Shown piece after piece: positions 49,964 to 58,739 of a stretch of DNA of 64,000 bases. The notes beneath the pieces are model-generated. The model searched no databases. It saw only the letters and a list, made by a program, of their open reading frames with translations, and was not told the origin of the DNA. Where the stretch lies: positions 1,364,001-1,428,000 of the forward strand of contig NZ_JAPENY010000003.1 in the NCBI RefSeq assembly GCF_026341825.1, given 5' to 3'. The DNA is from Streptomyces sp. NBC_00620 (GTDB lineage Bacteria; Actinomycetota; Actinomycetes; Streptomycetales; Streptomycetaceae). Within the stretch, counting starts at the first letter, position 1. Each line of letters begins with the position of its first letter. A program made the translations under genes and the position numbers.

Positions 49964-51451
49964 ATGCGTACATGGGGGCCGCTCACAGCGGTGTGCCTGG
50001 GGTCGTTCATGTTGTTGCTGGACGTGACGATCGCGATCGTCGCGCTGCCGGACATGGCGCGGGCGCTGCACGCGTCGCTGAGTGATCTGCAGTGGGTGAT
50101 CGACGGCTACGCGCTCGCACTGGCCGCGCTGCTGCTTGGAGTCGGTGCGGCGGCCGACATCCTCGGCCGGCGCCGGGTGCATGTGGCGGGCGTCGTGCTG
50201 TTCGCGGTGGCGTCGCTGCTGTGCGGGCTGGCTCCGGGGCCCGGGATGCTGGTGGCCGCGCGCGCCCTGCAGGGGGTGGGCGCGGCGGCGATGCTCGCGA
50301 CCACCCTGCCGCTGCTCGGCTCGGCCTATCAGGGGCGGCAGCGGTCGGCGGCGCTCGGTGTGTGGGGAGCCGTGAGCGGCAGCGCGGCGGCGGTCGGTCC
50401 TGTGCTCGGCGGACTGCTCACCGAGGGGCCCGGCTGGCGGTGGATCTTCTTCGTCAACCTGCCGGTGAGCGTGGCGTCGGTGTGGCTGACCCTGCGGGTG
50501 GTGCCGGAGTCGCGTGGCCCGCGCGGGATGACCGTCGACTGGGCGGGCACGGTGGCGTTCGCGTGCTTCGCGGGGGCGACGACGTACGGGGTGGTGCGGG
50601 CCGGGGCCGACGGCTGGACGTCGGCGGTCCCGGCGGGCTCGTTCGTCCTCGCGGCGCTCTCACTGCTCGCGTTCGTGCTGGTGGAGCGGCGGGTGGCGCA
50701 CCCGCTGCTGGATCTCTCGCTGCTGCGCAAGCCGGCGTTCGTGGGCGTGATGGCGGGTGCGCTCGCCTTCAACGGGGTCGCCTTCGGGGTGCTCGCCTAC
50801 GTTTCGATCTGGGCGCAGACGGTGCTGGGCCTGAGCCCGGTGCACGGCGGGCTCGTGCTGCTGCCGCTGACGGGGGCGTCGGTCGTGGTCGCGATCCTCG
50901 GCGGGCGGCTGCTGCACGGCGTTCCGGCGTGGCTGACCATCGGCGGCGGGCTGCTGCTGATCGGCTCGGGCAGCTGCTGCCAGGCGGTTCTCGACGCCGG
51001 CGCGAGCTGGACGGCGCTGGTGCCGGGCCTGGTCCTGGTGGGCATCGGCACCGGGCTCGTCGCCCCGGCGATCGCAGGCGCGGCGCTCGCCGCGGTACCG
51101 GCCGAGCGGGCGGGCATGGCGGGCGGCGCGGTCAACACGGCCCGGCAGCTGGGGTACGCGCTCGGCGTTGCCGTGTTCGGCACGGTGCTGACCTCCCGTA
51201 TGCAGGACACCCTGTCGCACGACGCGGCCCACACCCTGGCGGGCGGTGGCGCCGGGGCACTGCGGGGCGCGCTGTCCGAACAGACGCTGCGGGCCGCGTT
51301 CGCGTCGGGGCTCAATTCGGCGTCGATGGCGGCGGGTGTGACGGGGTTGATCGCCGGTGCGCTGGTACTGGTGTTGGTGCGGACGCCGCGTGCCGTGACG
51401 GGCGGGGCCGAGAAGCCGGTGGAGCAGCAGGTGGGAGCGGATCTGGGGTGA
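49964..51451 (+). CDS. MFS drug efflux transporter, DHA2 (14-span) family
   Basis: The 495-aa protein starts at ATG 49964. DHA2 signatures are present: CLGSFMLLLDVTIAIVALPDMARAL (motif D1), LQWVIDGYALALAALLLGVGAAADILGRRRV (motif A) and GVWGAVSGSAAAVGPVLGGLL (motif C, antiporter motif). Fourteen spans are predicted. Drug/H+ antiport is likely; the substrate is unknown. It is divergent from the two-domain Lrp gene, which probably regulates it. Confidence 0.92.
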   Translation: MRTWGPLTAVCLGSFMLLLDVTIAIVALPDMARALHASLSDLQWVIDGYALALAALLLGVGAAADILGRRRVHVAGVVLFAVASLLCGLAPGPGMLVAARALQGVGAAAMLATTLPLLGSAYQGRQRSAALGVWGAVSGSAAAVGPVLGGLLTEGPGWRWIFFVNLPVSVASVWLTLRVVPESRGPRGMTVDWAGTVAFACFAGATTYGVVRAGADGWTSAVPAGSFVLAALSLLAFVLVERRVAHPLLDLSLLRKPAFVGVMAGALAFNGVAFGVLAYVSIWAQTVLGLSPVHGGLVLLPLTGASVVVAILGGRLLHGVPAWLTIGGGLLLIGSGSCCQAVLDAGASWTALVPGLVLVGIGTGLVAPAIAGAALAAVPAERAGMAGGAVNTARQLGYALGVAVFGTVLTSRMQDTLSHDAAHTLAGGGAGALRGALSEQTLRAAFASGLNSASMAAGVTGLIAGALVLVLVRTPRAVTGGAEKPVEQQVGADLG

Positions 51452-51461
51452 CGTCTGCGGT

Positions 51462-51488
51462 GCCGGTCCCCGAGCCCCGGGGACCGGC
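51462..51488. terminator. Hairpin after the DHA2 pump gene
   Basis: GCCGGTCCCC (51462-51471) and GGGGACCGGC (51479-51488) pair perfectly around a 7-base loop, 10 bases after the MFS stop codon. Confidence 0.75.
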
Positions 51489-51583
51489 CGATGTCACGCT
51501 TTGTGGTCGGAATCGGAACTTCCACATCCGGTTTACGGCTCGGTATGGCTCGTACAGATTCGGTGGAGATTACGGGACGGAAA

Positions 51584-51599
51584 CCTACGGAACCGTAGG
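51584..51599. promoter_or_regulatory. Palindrome CCTACGG-AA-CCGTAGG upstream of the acyl-CoA synthetase gene
   Basis: The 7-bp arms are exact with a two-base centre. It lies about 150 bases before the TTG start of the acyl-CoA synthetase gene, in a locally AT-richer stretch, as expected for a promoter operator. Fatty-acid-responsive TetR or GntR repressors commonly use such sites; the regulator is not encoded nearby. Confidence 0.6.
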
Positions 51600-51688
51600 C
51601 GATTGTGTCCGGCCCTTCCCCATGTGAGGGCATTTCCGCGACTGACCAGTAGGTATGTCGCGCTCTCCGGCGTCCCCGCCCCCTCCCG

Positions 51689-51706
51689 CCCCACCGTCCG
51701 GTGGGG
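51689..51706. promoter_or_regulatory. Leader hairpin before the acyl-CoA synthetase gene
   Basis: CCCCACCG-TC-CGGTGGGG is fully symmetric and ends about 40 bases before the TTG start codon. It may be a leader structure or a weak terminator. Confidence 0.5.
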
Positions 51707-51747
51707 TAGCTTTCACGGCGCTGTGCGGAGCGCCACTAGGAGCGGGA

Positions 51748-53574
51748 TTGCGCGAGTTCACCAACCCTCCGTTGGCGTCGGCGCCGCCGGTGGGCGGTTT
51801 GGCCGACGTCGTCTTCGACCATGCCCTCGAAGACCCGCTCCACATCGCCCTCGGCCGCAAGGACGAACAGGGGCAGTGGCGCGATGTGACCGCCGCCGAG
51901 TTCCGCGACGAGGTGCTCGCACTGGCCAAGGGGCTGCTCGCCCAGGGGGTCCGGTTCGGGGACCGGGTCGCGATCATGTGCCGTACGCGCTACGAGTGGA
52001 CGCTCTTCGACTACGCGCTGTGGACGATCGGCGCCCAGGTCGTGCCCGTCTACTCCACCTCCTCCGCCGAGCAGGTCTTCTGGATGCTGCACGACGCCCA
52101 GGTGTCGGCCGTCATGGTGGAGCACGAGGACCACGCGATGACGATCGCCACGGTCGTCGACCGGCTGCCGCAGCTGCACAAGCTGTGGCAGCTCGACGTG
52201 GGCGCGGTGCATGAGCTGTACGAGGCGGGCGCGCACATCGACGACGAGGTGGTGCACCGGCACCGGCGCGCGGTCACACCCGAGTCGATCGCCACGATCA
52301 TCTACACCTCCGGCACCACCGGGCGGCCCAAGGGCTGTGTCATCTCCCACGCGAACTTCATGTTCGAGGCGGACACCGTCATCGAGCGCTGGGAGCCGGT
52401 CTTCCACTCCAAGCGGGGCGACGAGGCGGCCACGCTGCTCTTCCTGCCGCTCGCGCATGTCTTCGGGCGCATGGTGCAGGTCGCCGCGATCCGCGGGCGG
52501 GTCAAGTTCGGGCACCAGCCGCAGCTGAACGCGGCGGCCCTGCTCCCGGACCTGGCCGCGTTCCAGCCGACGTTCTTCCTCGCGGTGCCGTACATCTTCG
52601 AGAAGGTCTTCAACGCGGCCCGCCGCAAGGCCGAGAAGGAAGGCAGGTCGGGCCCCTTCGAGAAGGCCGTCGACATCGCCGTGCGGTACGCGGAGGCCAT
52701 CGAGGAGAAGGCCTGGGGCATCGGACCCGGCCCCTCGGCGGGTCTGCGCGTACAGCACCAGGTCTTCGACAAGCTCGTCTACTCCAAGGTCCGGGCCGCG
52801 ATGGGCGGCCGGGTGAAGCACGCGATGTCCGGCGGCTCGGCGATGGACCGGCGGCTCGGGCTGTTCTTCGCGGGCGCGGGCGTCTTCATCTACGAGGGGT
52901 ACGGGCTCACCGAGACCACGGCGGCCGCGACGGCCAACCCGCCCGAGCGCACCCGGTTCGGCACCGTCGGACAGGCCATCCCCGGCACCACCGTGCACAT
53001 CGCGGACGACGGCGAGATCTGGCTGCGCGGCGACAACCTCTTCCAGGGCTATCTCAACGACCCCAAGGCCACCGACGCCACCCTGCACGACGGCTGGCTC
53101 GCCACCGGCGACCTGGGCGCGCTCGACGAGGACGGCTACCTCACCATCACCGGGCGCAAGAAGGAGATCCTGGTGACCTCCGGCGGCAAGAGCGTCTCGC
53201 CCGGGGTCCTCGAGGAGCGCGTACGCGACCATCCGCTGGTCGCTCAGTGCATCGTGGTCGGCAACGACCGGCCCTACATCGCGGCGCTCGTCACCCTCGA
53301 CTCCGAGGCCGTCGACCACTGGCTCCAGATGCGCGACAAGGCACAGATGCCCCCGGGCGACCTCGTGCGCGATCCCGACCTGGAGACCGAGGTACGGCGC
53401 GCGGTGGTCGCCGCGAACACGCTGGTGTCGCAGGCCGAGTCGATCCGTACGTTCCGGATACTGGCCCACCAGTTCACCGAGGAGCACGGGCTGCTCACCC
53501 CTTCGCTGAAGCTGAAGCGGAAGGCGATCGAGAACGCGTACGCGTCGGAGGTCGAGGCGCTGTACAGGGCGTGA
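51748..53574 (+). CDS. Long-chain fatty acid-CoA ligase (AMP-binding, FadD15 type)
   Basis: The 608-aa protein most likely starts at TTG 51748 (REFTNPPLASAPPVGGLADVVFDHA), preceded by AGGAG at 6 bases; an upstream ATG at 51655 would add a Pro-rich stretch that spans a hairpin. The adenylation motifs are IIYTSGTTGRPKGCVISH (P-loop, about residue 190), YEGYGLTETTAAATANPP, WLATGDLGALDEDGYLTITGRKKEILV. It activates fatty acids to acyl-CoA for breakdown or lipid synthesis. A tandem hairpin array overlaps the stop codon. Confidence 0.94.
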   Translation: MREFTNPPLASAPPVGGLADVVFDHALEDPLHIALGRKDEQGQWRDVTAAEFRDEVLALAKGLLAQGVRFGDRVAIMCRTRYEWTLFDYALWTIGAQVVPVYSTSSAEQVFWMLHDAQVSAVMVEHEDHAMTIATVVDRLPQLHKLWQLDVGAVHELYEAGAHIDDEVVHRHRRAVTPESIATIIYTSGTTGRPKGCVISHANFMFEADTVIERWEPVFHSKRGDEAATLLFLPLAHVFGRMVQVAAIRGRVKFGHQPQLNAAALLPDLAAFQPTFFLAVPYIFEKVFNAARRKAEKEGRSGPFEKAVDIAVRYAEAIEEKAWGIGPGPSAGLRVQHQVFDKLVYSKVRAAMGGRVKHAMSGGSAMDRRLGLFFAGAGVFIYEGYGLTETTAAATANPPERTRFGTVGQAIPGTTVHIADDGEIWLRGDNLFQGYLNDPKATDATLHDGWLATGDLGALDEDGYLTITGRKKEILVTSGGKSVSPGVLEERVRDHPLVAQCIVVGNDRPYIAALVTLDSEAVDHWLQMRDKAQMPPGDLVRDPDLETEVRRAVVAANTLVSQAESIRTFRILAHQFTEEHGLLTPSLKLKRKAIENAYASEVEALYRA

Positions 53575-53683
53575 GCGCTGCTTGATGTCGTTCCGGCAGG
53601 GCATGAGCCCTGCTTGGAGTCGTTCCGGCGGGGGCATGCGCCCTGCCTGAAGTCGTTCCGGCAGAGCGTGCGCCCTGCCAGAA
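53565..53683. repeat. Tandem array of about 32-bp hairpin units after the acyl-CoA synthetase gene
   Basis: Three complete units start at 53587, 53619 and 53652 with GTCGTTCCGGCRGRGC followed by GCCCTGCYWGRA; a partial unit (CAGGGCGTGAGCGCTGCTTGAT) spans the synthetase stop codon. Units contain complementary GCAGGGC and GCCCTGC that can form a hairpin, in the first unit exactly. Spacing is 32-33 bases. The array ends just before the operator-rich promoter of the ABC operon. Confidence 0.85.
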
Positions 53684-53690
53684 GTCTCTC

Positions 53691-53736
53691 TGACGCCTCG
53701 TCACTTATCGACGCGTCAGATATTGACGCTCCGTCA
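53691..53736. promoter_or_regulatory. Operator array TGACG-N3-CGTCA before the amino-acid ABC operon
   Basis: TGACG-CCT-CGTCA (53691-53703) and TGACG-CTC-CGTCA (53724-53736) are perfect palindromes; between them GACGCGTC (53710-53717) is a third, related symmetric site. Centres are about 16.5 bases apart. The group lies 47-92 bases before the GTG of the binding-protein gene, in the expected promoter region. Confidence 0.8.
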
Positions 53737-53782
53737 GATCCCACGCACACTTTCGGTCACTCGCTACGGAGGGGGACCGACC

Positions 53783-55039
53783 GTGTCGCGACCGATCCGC
53801 ACCATCACCGCCGCCATCGCCGCGCTGCTGCTCGCCGCCACCGCCTGCAACTCGGCCTCCAGTGGCGGGAGTTCGGGCAAGGCGGGCAGCTCCGTGCGCG
53901 GGGTGACCGACGACTCGATCAAGGTCGGTGGGATCGTCTCGATGACGACCGCCACGGGATACTCCAAGAAGGACACCGACCTCGGCGCGAAGGCCCGCTT
54001 CGACCGGGCGAACGCGGAAGGCGGCGTCAACGGCCGCACCATCGACTACCTGGGCGCCGAGGACGACGGGCAGGACCCGGCCAAGAACCTGGCCGCCGCG
54101 CGCAAACTCGTGCAGCAGGACAAGGTGTTCGCGATCGCGCCGATGAGCTCGACGACGTTCTCGGGCTCCGACTTCCTGCAGCAGCAGAAGGTCCCCACCT
54201 TCGGCTGGGGCACACTGCCCTCCTTCTGCGGACCCACCTACATCTACGGCTTCGGCGGCTGCATGGTGCCGATGCCTGGCGGCACCATCTCGCAGACCTG
54301 GCCCGAAGGACTCAAGCAGGTGACGGGCGGCGCAGAGGGCAAGTCCGTGGCGATCCTGGCCAACGACAGCGACGCCGGCACCTTCGCCATCCGCACCTAC
54401 AAGCAGAGCTTCGCCTCCGCCGGCTACAAGGTGACGTTCGCGAAGTCGTCCGTGCCCGCCGGCGCCGTGCCGAGCGACTGGTCCGCCTACACGAAGGAGA
54501 TCCTGCGCAGCAACGGCGGCAAGGCGCCGGACGCCGTCGTCTCCGTGATGCAGACCCCGTACAACATCGGCCTGTTCACGGCGCTCAAGCGCACCGGATA
54601 CGACGGTCTGCTCACCGACCCCACCGACTACGACCCCTCACTGCTCGCCAACAGCGCGACGAAGAAGGCGCTCGACGGGGTGCACATCCTGCTGTCGTTC
54701 CAGCCGTTCGAGCAGGACAGCGCGGCGATGACGCAGTTCAAGGAGGACATCAGGCAGGCGGCCGGGAAGGATGTGCCCTTGAACATGCACATGATGACCG
54801 GCTATATGTCCGCCGACCTCTTCCTCTCCATCGCCGAGAAGGCGGGCAAGGACCTGACGGTGGCGTCCTTCCAGAAGGCCGCACAGGGTTTCTCCGACAC
54901 GGACACGATGGTCGGCGACCGCGCCGAACCCCGGGGCCAGAAGGAGTCGTTCGGCTGCGGAGCGCTCGTGCAGCTCAAGGACGGGAAGTACGTGGTGTCG
55001 GCGCCCTTCAAGTGCTACACGCCGATTCCCTTCAAGTAG
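53783..55039 (+). CDS. Branched-chain amino acid-type ABC transporter binding lipoprotein
   Basis: The 418-aa protein starts at GTG 53783 behind GGAGGGGG. A lipobox LAATAC sits near residue 22. The Peripla_BP_6 fold shows DDSIKVGGIVSMTTATGYSKKDTDLGAKARFDRANAEGGVNGRTIDYLGAEDDGQDPAKNLAAARKLV-type sequence, followed by FAIAPMSSTTFSG and VPTFGWG. It captures an amino acid, urea or similar small ligand for the fused permease-ATPase encoded next. The ligand cannot be told from sequence. Confidence 0.92.
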   Translation: MSRPIRTITAAIAALLLAATACNSASSGGSSGKAGSSVRGVTDDSIKVGGIVSMTTATGYSKKDTDLGAKARFDRANAEGGVNGRTIDYLGAEDDGQDPAKNLAAARKLVQQDKVFAIAPMSSTTFSGSDFLQQQKVPTFGWGTLPSFCGPTYIYGFGGCMVPMPGGTISQTWPEGLKQVTGGAEGKSVAILANDSDAGTFAIRTYKQSFASAGYKVTFAKSSVPAGAVPSDWSAYTKEILRSNGGKAPDAVVSVMQTPYNIGLFTALKRTGYDGLLTDPTDYDPSLLANSATKKALDGVHILLSFQPFEQDSAAMTQFKEDIRQAAGKDVPLNMHMMTGYMSADLFLSIAEKAGKDLTVASFQKAAQGFSDTDTMVGDRAEPRGQKESFGCGALVQLKDGKYVVSAPFKCYTPIPFK

Positions 55040-55061
55040 CCGGACAGCAGAGGGACTCGGG

Positions 55062-57788
55062 ATGTCGGACCTGCTGGGATTCGTGCTGAGCGGACTGGTC
55101 TCGGGGGCGCTGTACGCCCTGCTCGCGACCGGACTCGTGCTGTCCTACTCGGCCTCGGGTCTGTTCAACTTCGCGCACGGCGCCACCGCTTATCTGTGCG
55201 CGCTCGTCTTCTACGAACTGCACTCGGGCCTCGACTGGCCCGCCGTACCGACCGCCGTGCTGGTGATCGGGGTGCTGGCGCCGGCGCTGGGCTGGGGCCT
55301 TGACCGGCTGATGTTCCGCAAGCTGGCGCGGGTGGGCGAGACGGCTCAAATCGTGGCCACCATCGGCCTGTTGGTGGCGCTGCCCGCACTGGGGCTCTGG
55401 ATCGTGGAACTCCTGGAGGACGCGGGGGTGTCCGTCAAGCCCGCCGAGAACCAGTTCGGTCTCCCCGGGGTCGGGCCGAGCCCGGCGAAGTCCTGGCAGC
55501 TGATGGACGGGGTCGGCGTCGACTCCGACCAGTTGATCACCTGGGTGGCGACCGCCGTCGTCGCCGTCGGCCTGTGGATCCTGATGCGGCACACACCGCT
55601 CGGGCTGCAACTCCGGGCAGCGGTGGACAACCGGTCCCTCGTGGAGCTGCGCGGGATGAGCGCGGACCGGCTGTCGACCATCGCGTGGATGCTGTCCTCG
55701 GCGCTCGCCGGACTCGCGGGCGTCCTCGCCACTCCCCTACTCGGCCTGTCCGCCCACGACTTCACCCTCTTCCTCTTCGTCTCCGCCACCGCCGCGGTCC
55801 TCGGCCGCTTCGTCTCGATCCCGCTCGCCTTCGCGGGCGGCCTCGGCCTCGGAGTGCTGCAGAACCTGGTCGCCGGGTACGCGACGTTCGCCGAGCGCAT
55901 CACCGGATTCCGTACGGCAGTCCCGTTCCTGATCCTCTTCGCCGGGCTGCTGGTGCTGACGCGACGGCAGCGGACGGCGGGCACGGCGGCGGCCATGGAC
56001 CCGCCGCCGGTGGACTACTTGGCGGGGCGGTCATGGGTACGGCGCTGGGGGCCCTGGGCGGCGGCCGCCCTGGTCCTCGCCACCGCCTTCTACACCGTCA
56101 CGACCCCCTTCTGGAGCGGCATCCTCGCCCAAGGGCTCGCCCTGTCACTGGTGTTCATCTCGTTCACCGTGGTGACGGGGCTCGGCGCGATGGTGTCACT
56201 GGCGCAGGCGACCTTCGTGACGGGCGCGGCGCTGGTGGCGGGGCTGCTGATGAGCCATGGGTGGCCGTTCGTGGCGGCCGCCGCGGTGGGTACCTGCGCG
56301 GCCGCCGTGCTGGGCGCCCTTGTGGCGCTTCCCGCTCTGCGGGTGGGCGGCCGCTCCCTCGCACTCGCCACCCTCGCGCTGGCCTTCCTCGCCGACCAAG
56401 TCCTCTTCCAGATGGGCTGGTTGAGGAACGGAGACACCGGCTGGGCGATCCCGCGTCCGGTGTTCGGGCCGGTGGACCTGAGCGACGACCGCGCGATGGG
56501 CGTGGCGATGATCGTGCTCGTCGCGCTGGCCGTGGCGGCGCTCAGCGCACTGCGGGACTCGCCGTCCGGGCGGGCGATGCTCGCGGTCCGCTCGGCACCG
56601 GCGGCGGCGATGGCCTCGGGCGTGTCGGTGATCCGCACCAAGCTGATGCTGTTCACGCTGTCGGCGGGGCTCGCGGGCTTCGGCGGCGTGATGTACGCGT
56701 CGTACAGCACCCGCATCACCGCGACCGACTTCACCGCGATGACCGGGCTGATCTGGCTCGCGGTGGTCGTGGCGGCCGGGGTACGCCGCCCGCAGTTCGC
56801 CGTGGTCGCGGGGCTCGTCTTCGCCGTCGTACCGCATCTGCTGTCCGACTACGTCACCGAGTCCGTCCACCTGCCGGTGGTCCTGTTCGGCCTGGCGGGC
56901 CTGGCACTGGCCAACGACCCGGACGGCTACGCGGCGGCGGTGTCCACCCGGCTGCACCGCAGGCGCACGACGCCGACGCCGCGTACAGCCCCCGAAGCAC
57001 CCCCGGCCACCGCACCGCGAACGCCTGCCGAGGCACCGACCCCGGCCGCCCTCGAACTGCGCGCCGTGCGCGCCGGCTACGACGGCGCCCCCGTCCTGCA
57101 CGGCGTCGACCTCGCCGTACGCCCCGGCGAGATCCTCGCCCTCCTCGGCCCCAACGGCGCCGGAAAGTCCACCACCTGCCGCGTCGCCGCCGGGCTCCTG
57201 GCCCCGCTCAGCGGCCAGGTGTACGTCGCCGGACGCGACGCCACCCGCGAGCGGGCCGTCGGACGGTCACGGGCCGGGGTCGTGCTCGCGCCCGAGGGAC
57301 GCGGGATCTTCCCCTCCCTCACCGTCGAGGAGAACCTCGCCCTGCGGCTGCGCGCCCGGGACGAGCGTGACGCCGTGTACGCCCGTTTCCCGGTCCTCGC
57401 GGCCCGCCACGGCGTCCTCGCCGGCTCCCTCTCCGGCGGCGAGCAGCAGATCCTCGCGCTCGCGCCCCTCCTCCAGCGCCCGCCGGACGTGCTGATCGCG
57501 GACGAGCCCTCGCTCGGACTCGCCCCGCGCGTCGTCGAGGAGGTGTTCCGGCTGCTGACCGAGCTGAAGGAGGCGGGCACGGCACTGCTGCTCGTCGAGG
57601 AGAAGGCGGCGGAGGTCCTCGGGGTCGCGGACACGGTCGCCTATCTCTCGCGGGGGCGGGTGACGTGGTGCGGTCCGCGCGAGGAGGTGGAGGCGGACCG
57701 GCTGACGGAGGCGTACCTCGGAATCGGTGCCGGCACCGGCGGCTCCCCGCAGCACGGCCCCCGGCCCGAAGGGATGGTGCGGCCATGA
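55062..57788 (+). CDS. LivH-LivM-LivF fusion: two permease domains and one ATPase in one protein
   Basis: The 908-aa protein starts at ATG 55062. Residues 1-310 are a LivH-type permease (LSGLVSGALYALLATGLVLSYSASGLFNFAHG). Residues 325-625 are a LivM-type permease (VTGLGAMVSLAQATFVTGAALVAG). A Pro/Thr-rich linker leads to a LivF ATPase from about 662, with Walker A GPNGAGKSTTC, EGRGIFPSLTVEENL, signature LSGGEQQILAL and Walker B VLIADEPSLGLAP. These are normally three separate proteins. The fusion fixes subunit ratio and couples with the separate LivG ATPase, whose gene overlaps the stop codon. Confidence 0.93.
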   Translation: MSDLLGFVLSGLVSGALYALLATGLVLSYSASGLFNFAHGATAYLCALVFYELHSGLDWPAVPTAVLVIGVLAPALGWGLDRLMFRKLARVGETAQIVATIGLLVALPALGLWIVELLEDAGVSVKPAENQFGLPGVGPSPAKSWQLMDGVGVDSDQLITWVATAVVAVGLWILMRHTPLGLQLRAAVDNRSLVELRGMSADRLSTIAWMLSSALAGLAGVLATPLLGLSAHDFTLFLFVSATAAVLGRFVSIPLAFAGGLGLGVLQNLVAGYATFAERITGFRTAVPFLILFAGLLVLTRRQRTAGTAAAMDPPPVDYLAGRSWVRRWGPWAAAALVLATAFYTVTTPFWSGILAQGLALSLVFISFTVVTGLGAMVSLAQATFVTGAALVAGLLMSHGWPFVAAAAVGTCAAAVLGALVALPALRVGGRSLALATLALAFLADQVLFQMGWLRNGDTGWAIPRPVFGPVDLSDDRAMGVAMIVLVALAVAALSALRDSPSGRAMLAVRSAPAAAMASGVSVIRTKLMLFTLSAGLAGFGGVMYASYSTRITATDFTAMTGLIWLAVVVAAGVRRPQFAVVAGLVFAVVPHLLSDYVTESVHLPVVLFGLAGLALANDPDGYAAAVSTRLHRRRTTPTPRTAPEAPPATAPRTPAEAPTPAALELRAVRAGYDGAPVLHGVDLAVRPGEILALLGPNGAGKSTTCRVAAGLLAPLSGQVYVAGRDATRERAVGRSRAGVVLAPEGRGIFPSLTVEENLALRLRARDERDAVYARFPVLAARHGVLAGSLSGGEQQILALAPLLQRPPDVLIADEPSLGLAPRVVEEVFRLLTELKEAGTALLLVEEKAAEVLGVADTVAYLSRGRVTWCGPREEVEADRLTEAYLGIGAGTGGSPQHGPRPEGMVRP

Positions 57789-58699
57789 ACGACCGCACAA
57801 TAGCCACGGACGATGGTCCGGCCATGAACGGCAGCACAGCGGCCACGGGCGACGACACGCCCGTCCTCGAAGCCGTCGGCATCGGGGTCCGCTTCGGTGG
57901 CGTCCGCGCCCTGGACGGAGTGAGCCTCGCCCTGCGCCCCGGGGAGGTCTGCGGGCTCATCGGCCCGAACGGCGCCGGAAAGACCACTCTCTTCGACGCC
58001 CTGTCGGGCATCCGCCGCCCCGACGAGGGACGCATCCTGCTCGACGGCACGGACGTCACCCGCCGCTCCCCCGTCTGGCGCGCCCGCCACGGCATGCGCC
58101 GCACCTTCCAGCGGCAGCAGCTCTTCGGCCAGCTCACAGTGGCCGACAACCTGGTGGTGGCCCAGGAGTGGCGCGGGGGCGGCGGCGGTCTGGTGGCCGA
58201 TCTGGTGGCCGCACCCACACGGCGTACGTATGAGAAGGGCCGCCGGGAACGCGCGGGAGCCGTTCTACGGAGCTGCGGCCTCGACGGCATCGGCGGTGCG
58301 TACGCCGGAGCCCTGCCCGTCGGCCAGGCTCGCATGGTCGAGCTGGCCCGTGCGGTCGCGGAGCCGCCCAGGGTGCTGCTCCTTGACGAGCCCGCGAGTG
58401 GAATGACGGATGACGAAATCGGTCATCTGTTATCTGTCATCCGTTATCTGTCAGTCGAAGAGGGCTGTGCCGTGCTCCTCGTCGAGCACAATGTCGCCTT
58501 CGTCATGAAACTCTCCGCCCGCGTCGTCGTCCTGGACCTCGGCCATGTCCTGGCCGAGGGAACGCCCGCCGAAGTCCACGCCGACCCGAAGGTCAGAGAC
58601 GCCTACCTCGGAACCGTTTCCGGCCAATCTCCGGCTCGCACCGTCGGTCCGCGCGGCGATTCCTCCGGTCAGGAATGCAACACGGCCCGTGATCGTTGA
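57785..58699 (+). CDS. Branched-chain amino acid-type ABC transporter ATPase (LivG)
   Basis: The 304-aa protein starts at ATG 57785, overlapping the fusion gene stop (ATGA). Walker A is GPNGAGKTTLFDALSG, the LivG-specific region RRTFQRQQLFGQLTVADNL follows, the signature is the degenerate LPVGQARMVELARAV, and Walker B is VLLLDEPASGMT. The N-terminus contains a near-duplicate of itself (MNDRTIATDDGPA then MNGSTAATGDDTP), so an alternative ATG at about 57824 is possible. It pairs with the LivF domain of the fusion protein. Confidence 0.92.
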   Translation: MNDRTIATDDGPAMNGSTAATGDDTPVLEAVGIGVRFGGVRALDGVSLALRPGEVCGLIGPNGAGKTTLFDALSGIRRPDEGRILLDGTDVTRRSPVWRARHGMRRTFQRQQLFGQLTVADNLVVAQEWRGGGGGLVADLVAAPTRRTYEKGRRERAGAVLRSCGLDGIGGAYAGALPVGQARMVELARAVAEPPRVLLLDEPASGMTDDEIGHLLSVIRYLSVEEGCAVLLVEHNVAFVMKLSARVVVLDLGHVLAEGTPAEVHADPKVRDAYLGTVSGQSPARTVGPRGDSSGQECNTARDR

Positions 58700-58739
58700 C
58701 GATGGGAGTTCCACCCGACGACTTAAGGATCGAGAGCTC

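Noticed and set aside
53565..53683. CRISPR array
   Set aside because: The whole unit repeats with no spacers; hairpin tandem repeats explain it better.
53783..58699. Urea transporter (Urt) operon
   Set aside because: Gene content would fit, but no urease or urea-specific motif is visible, so only the general branched-chain-type call was kept.
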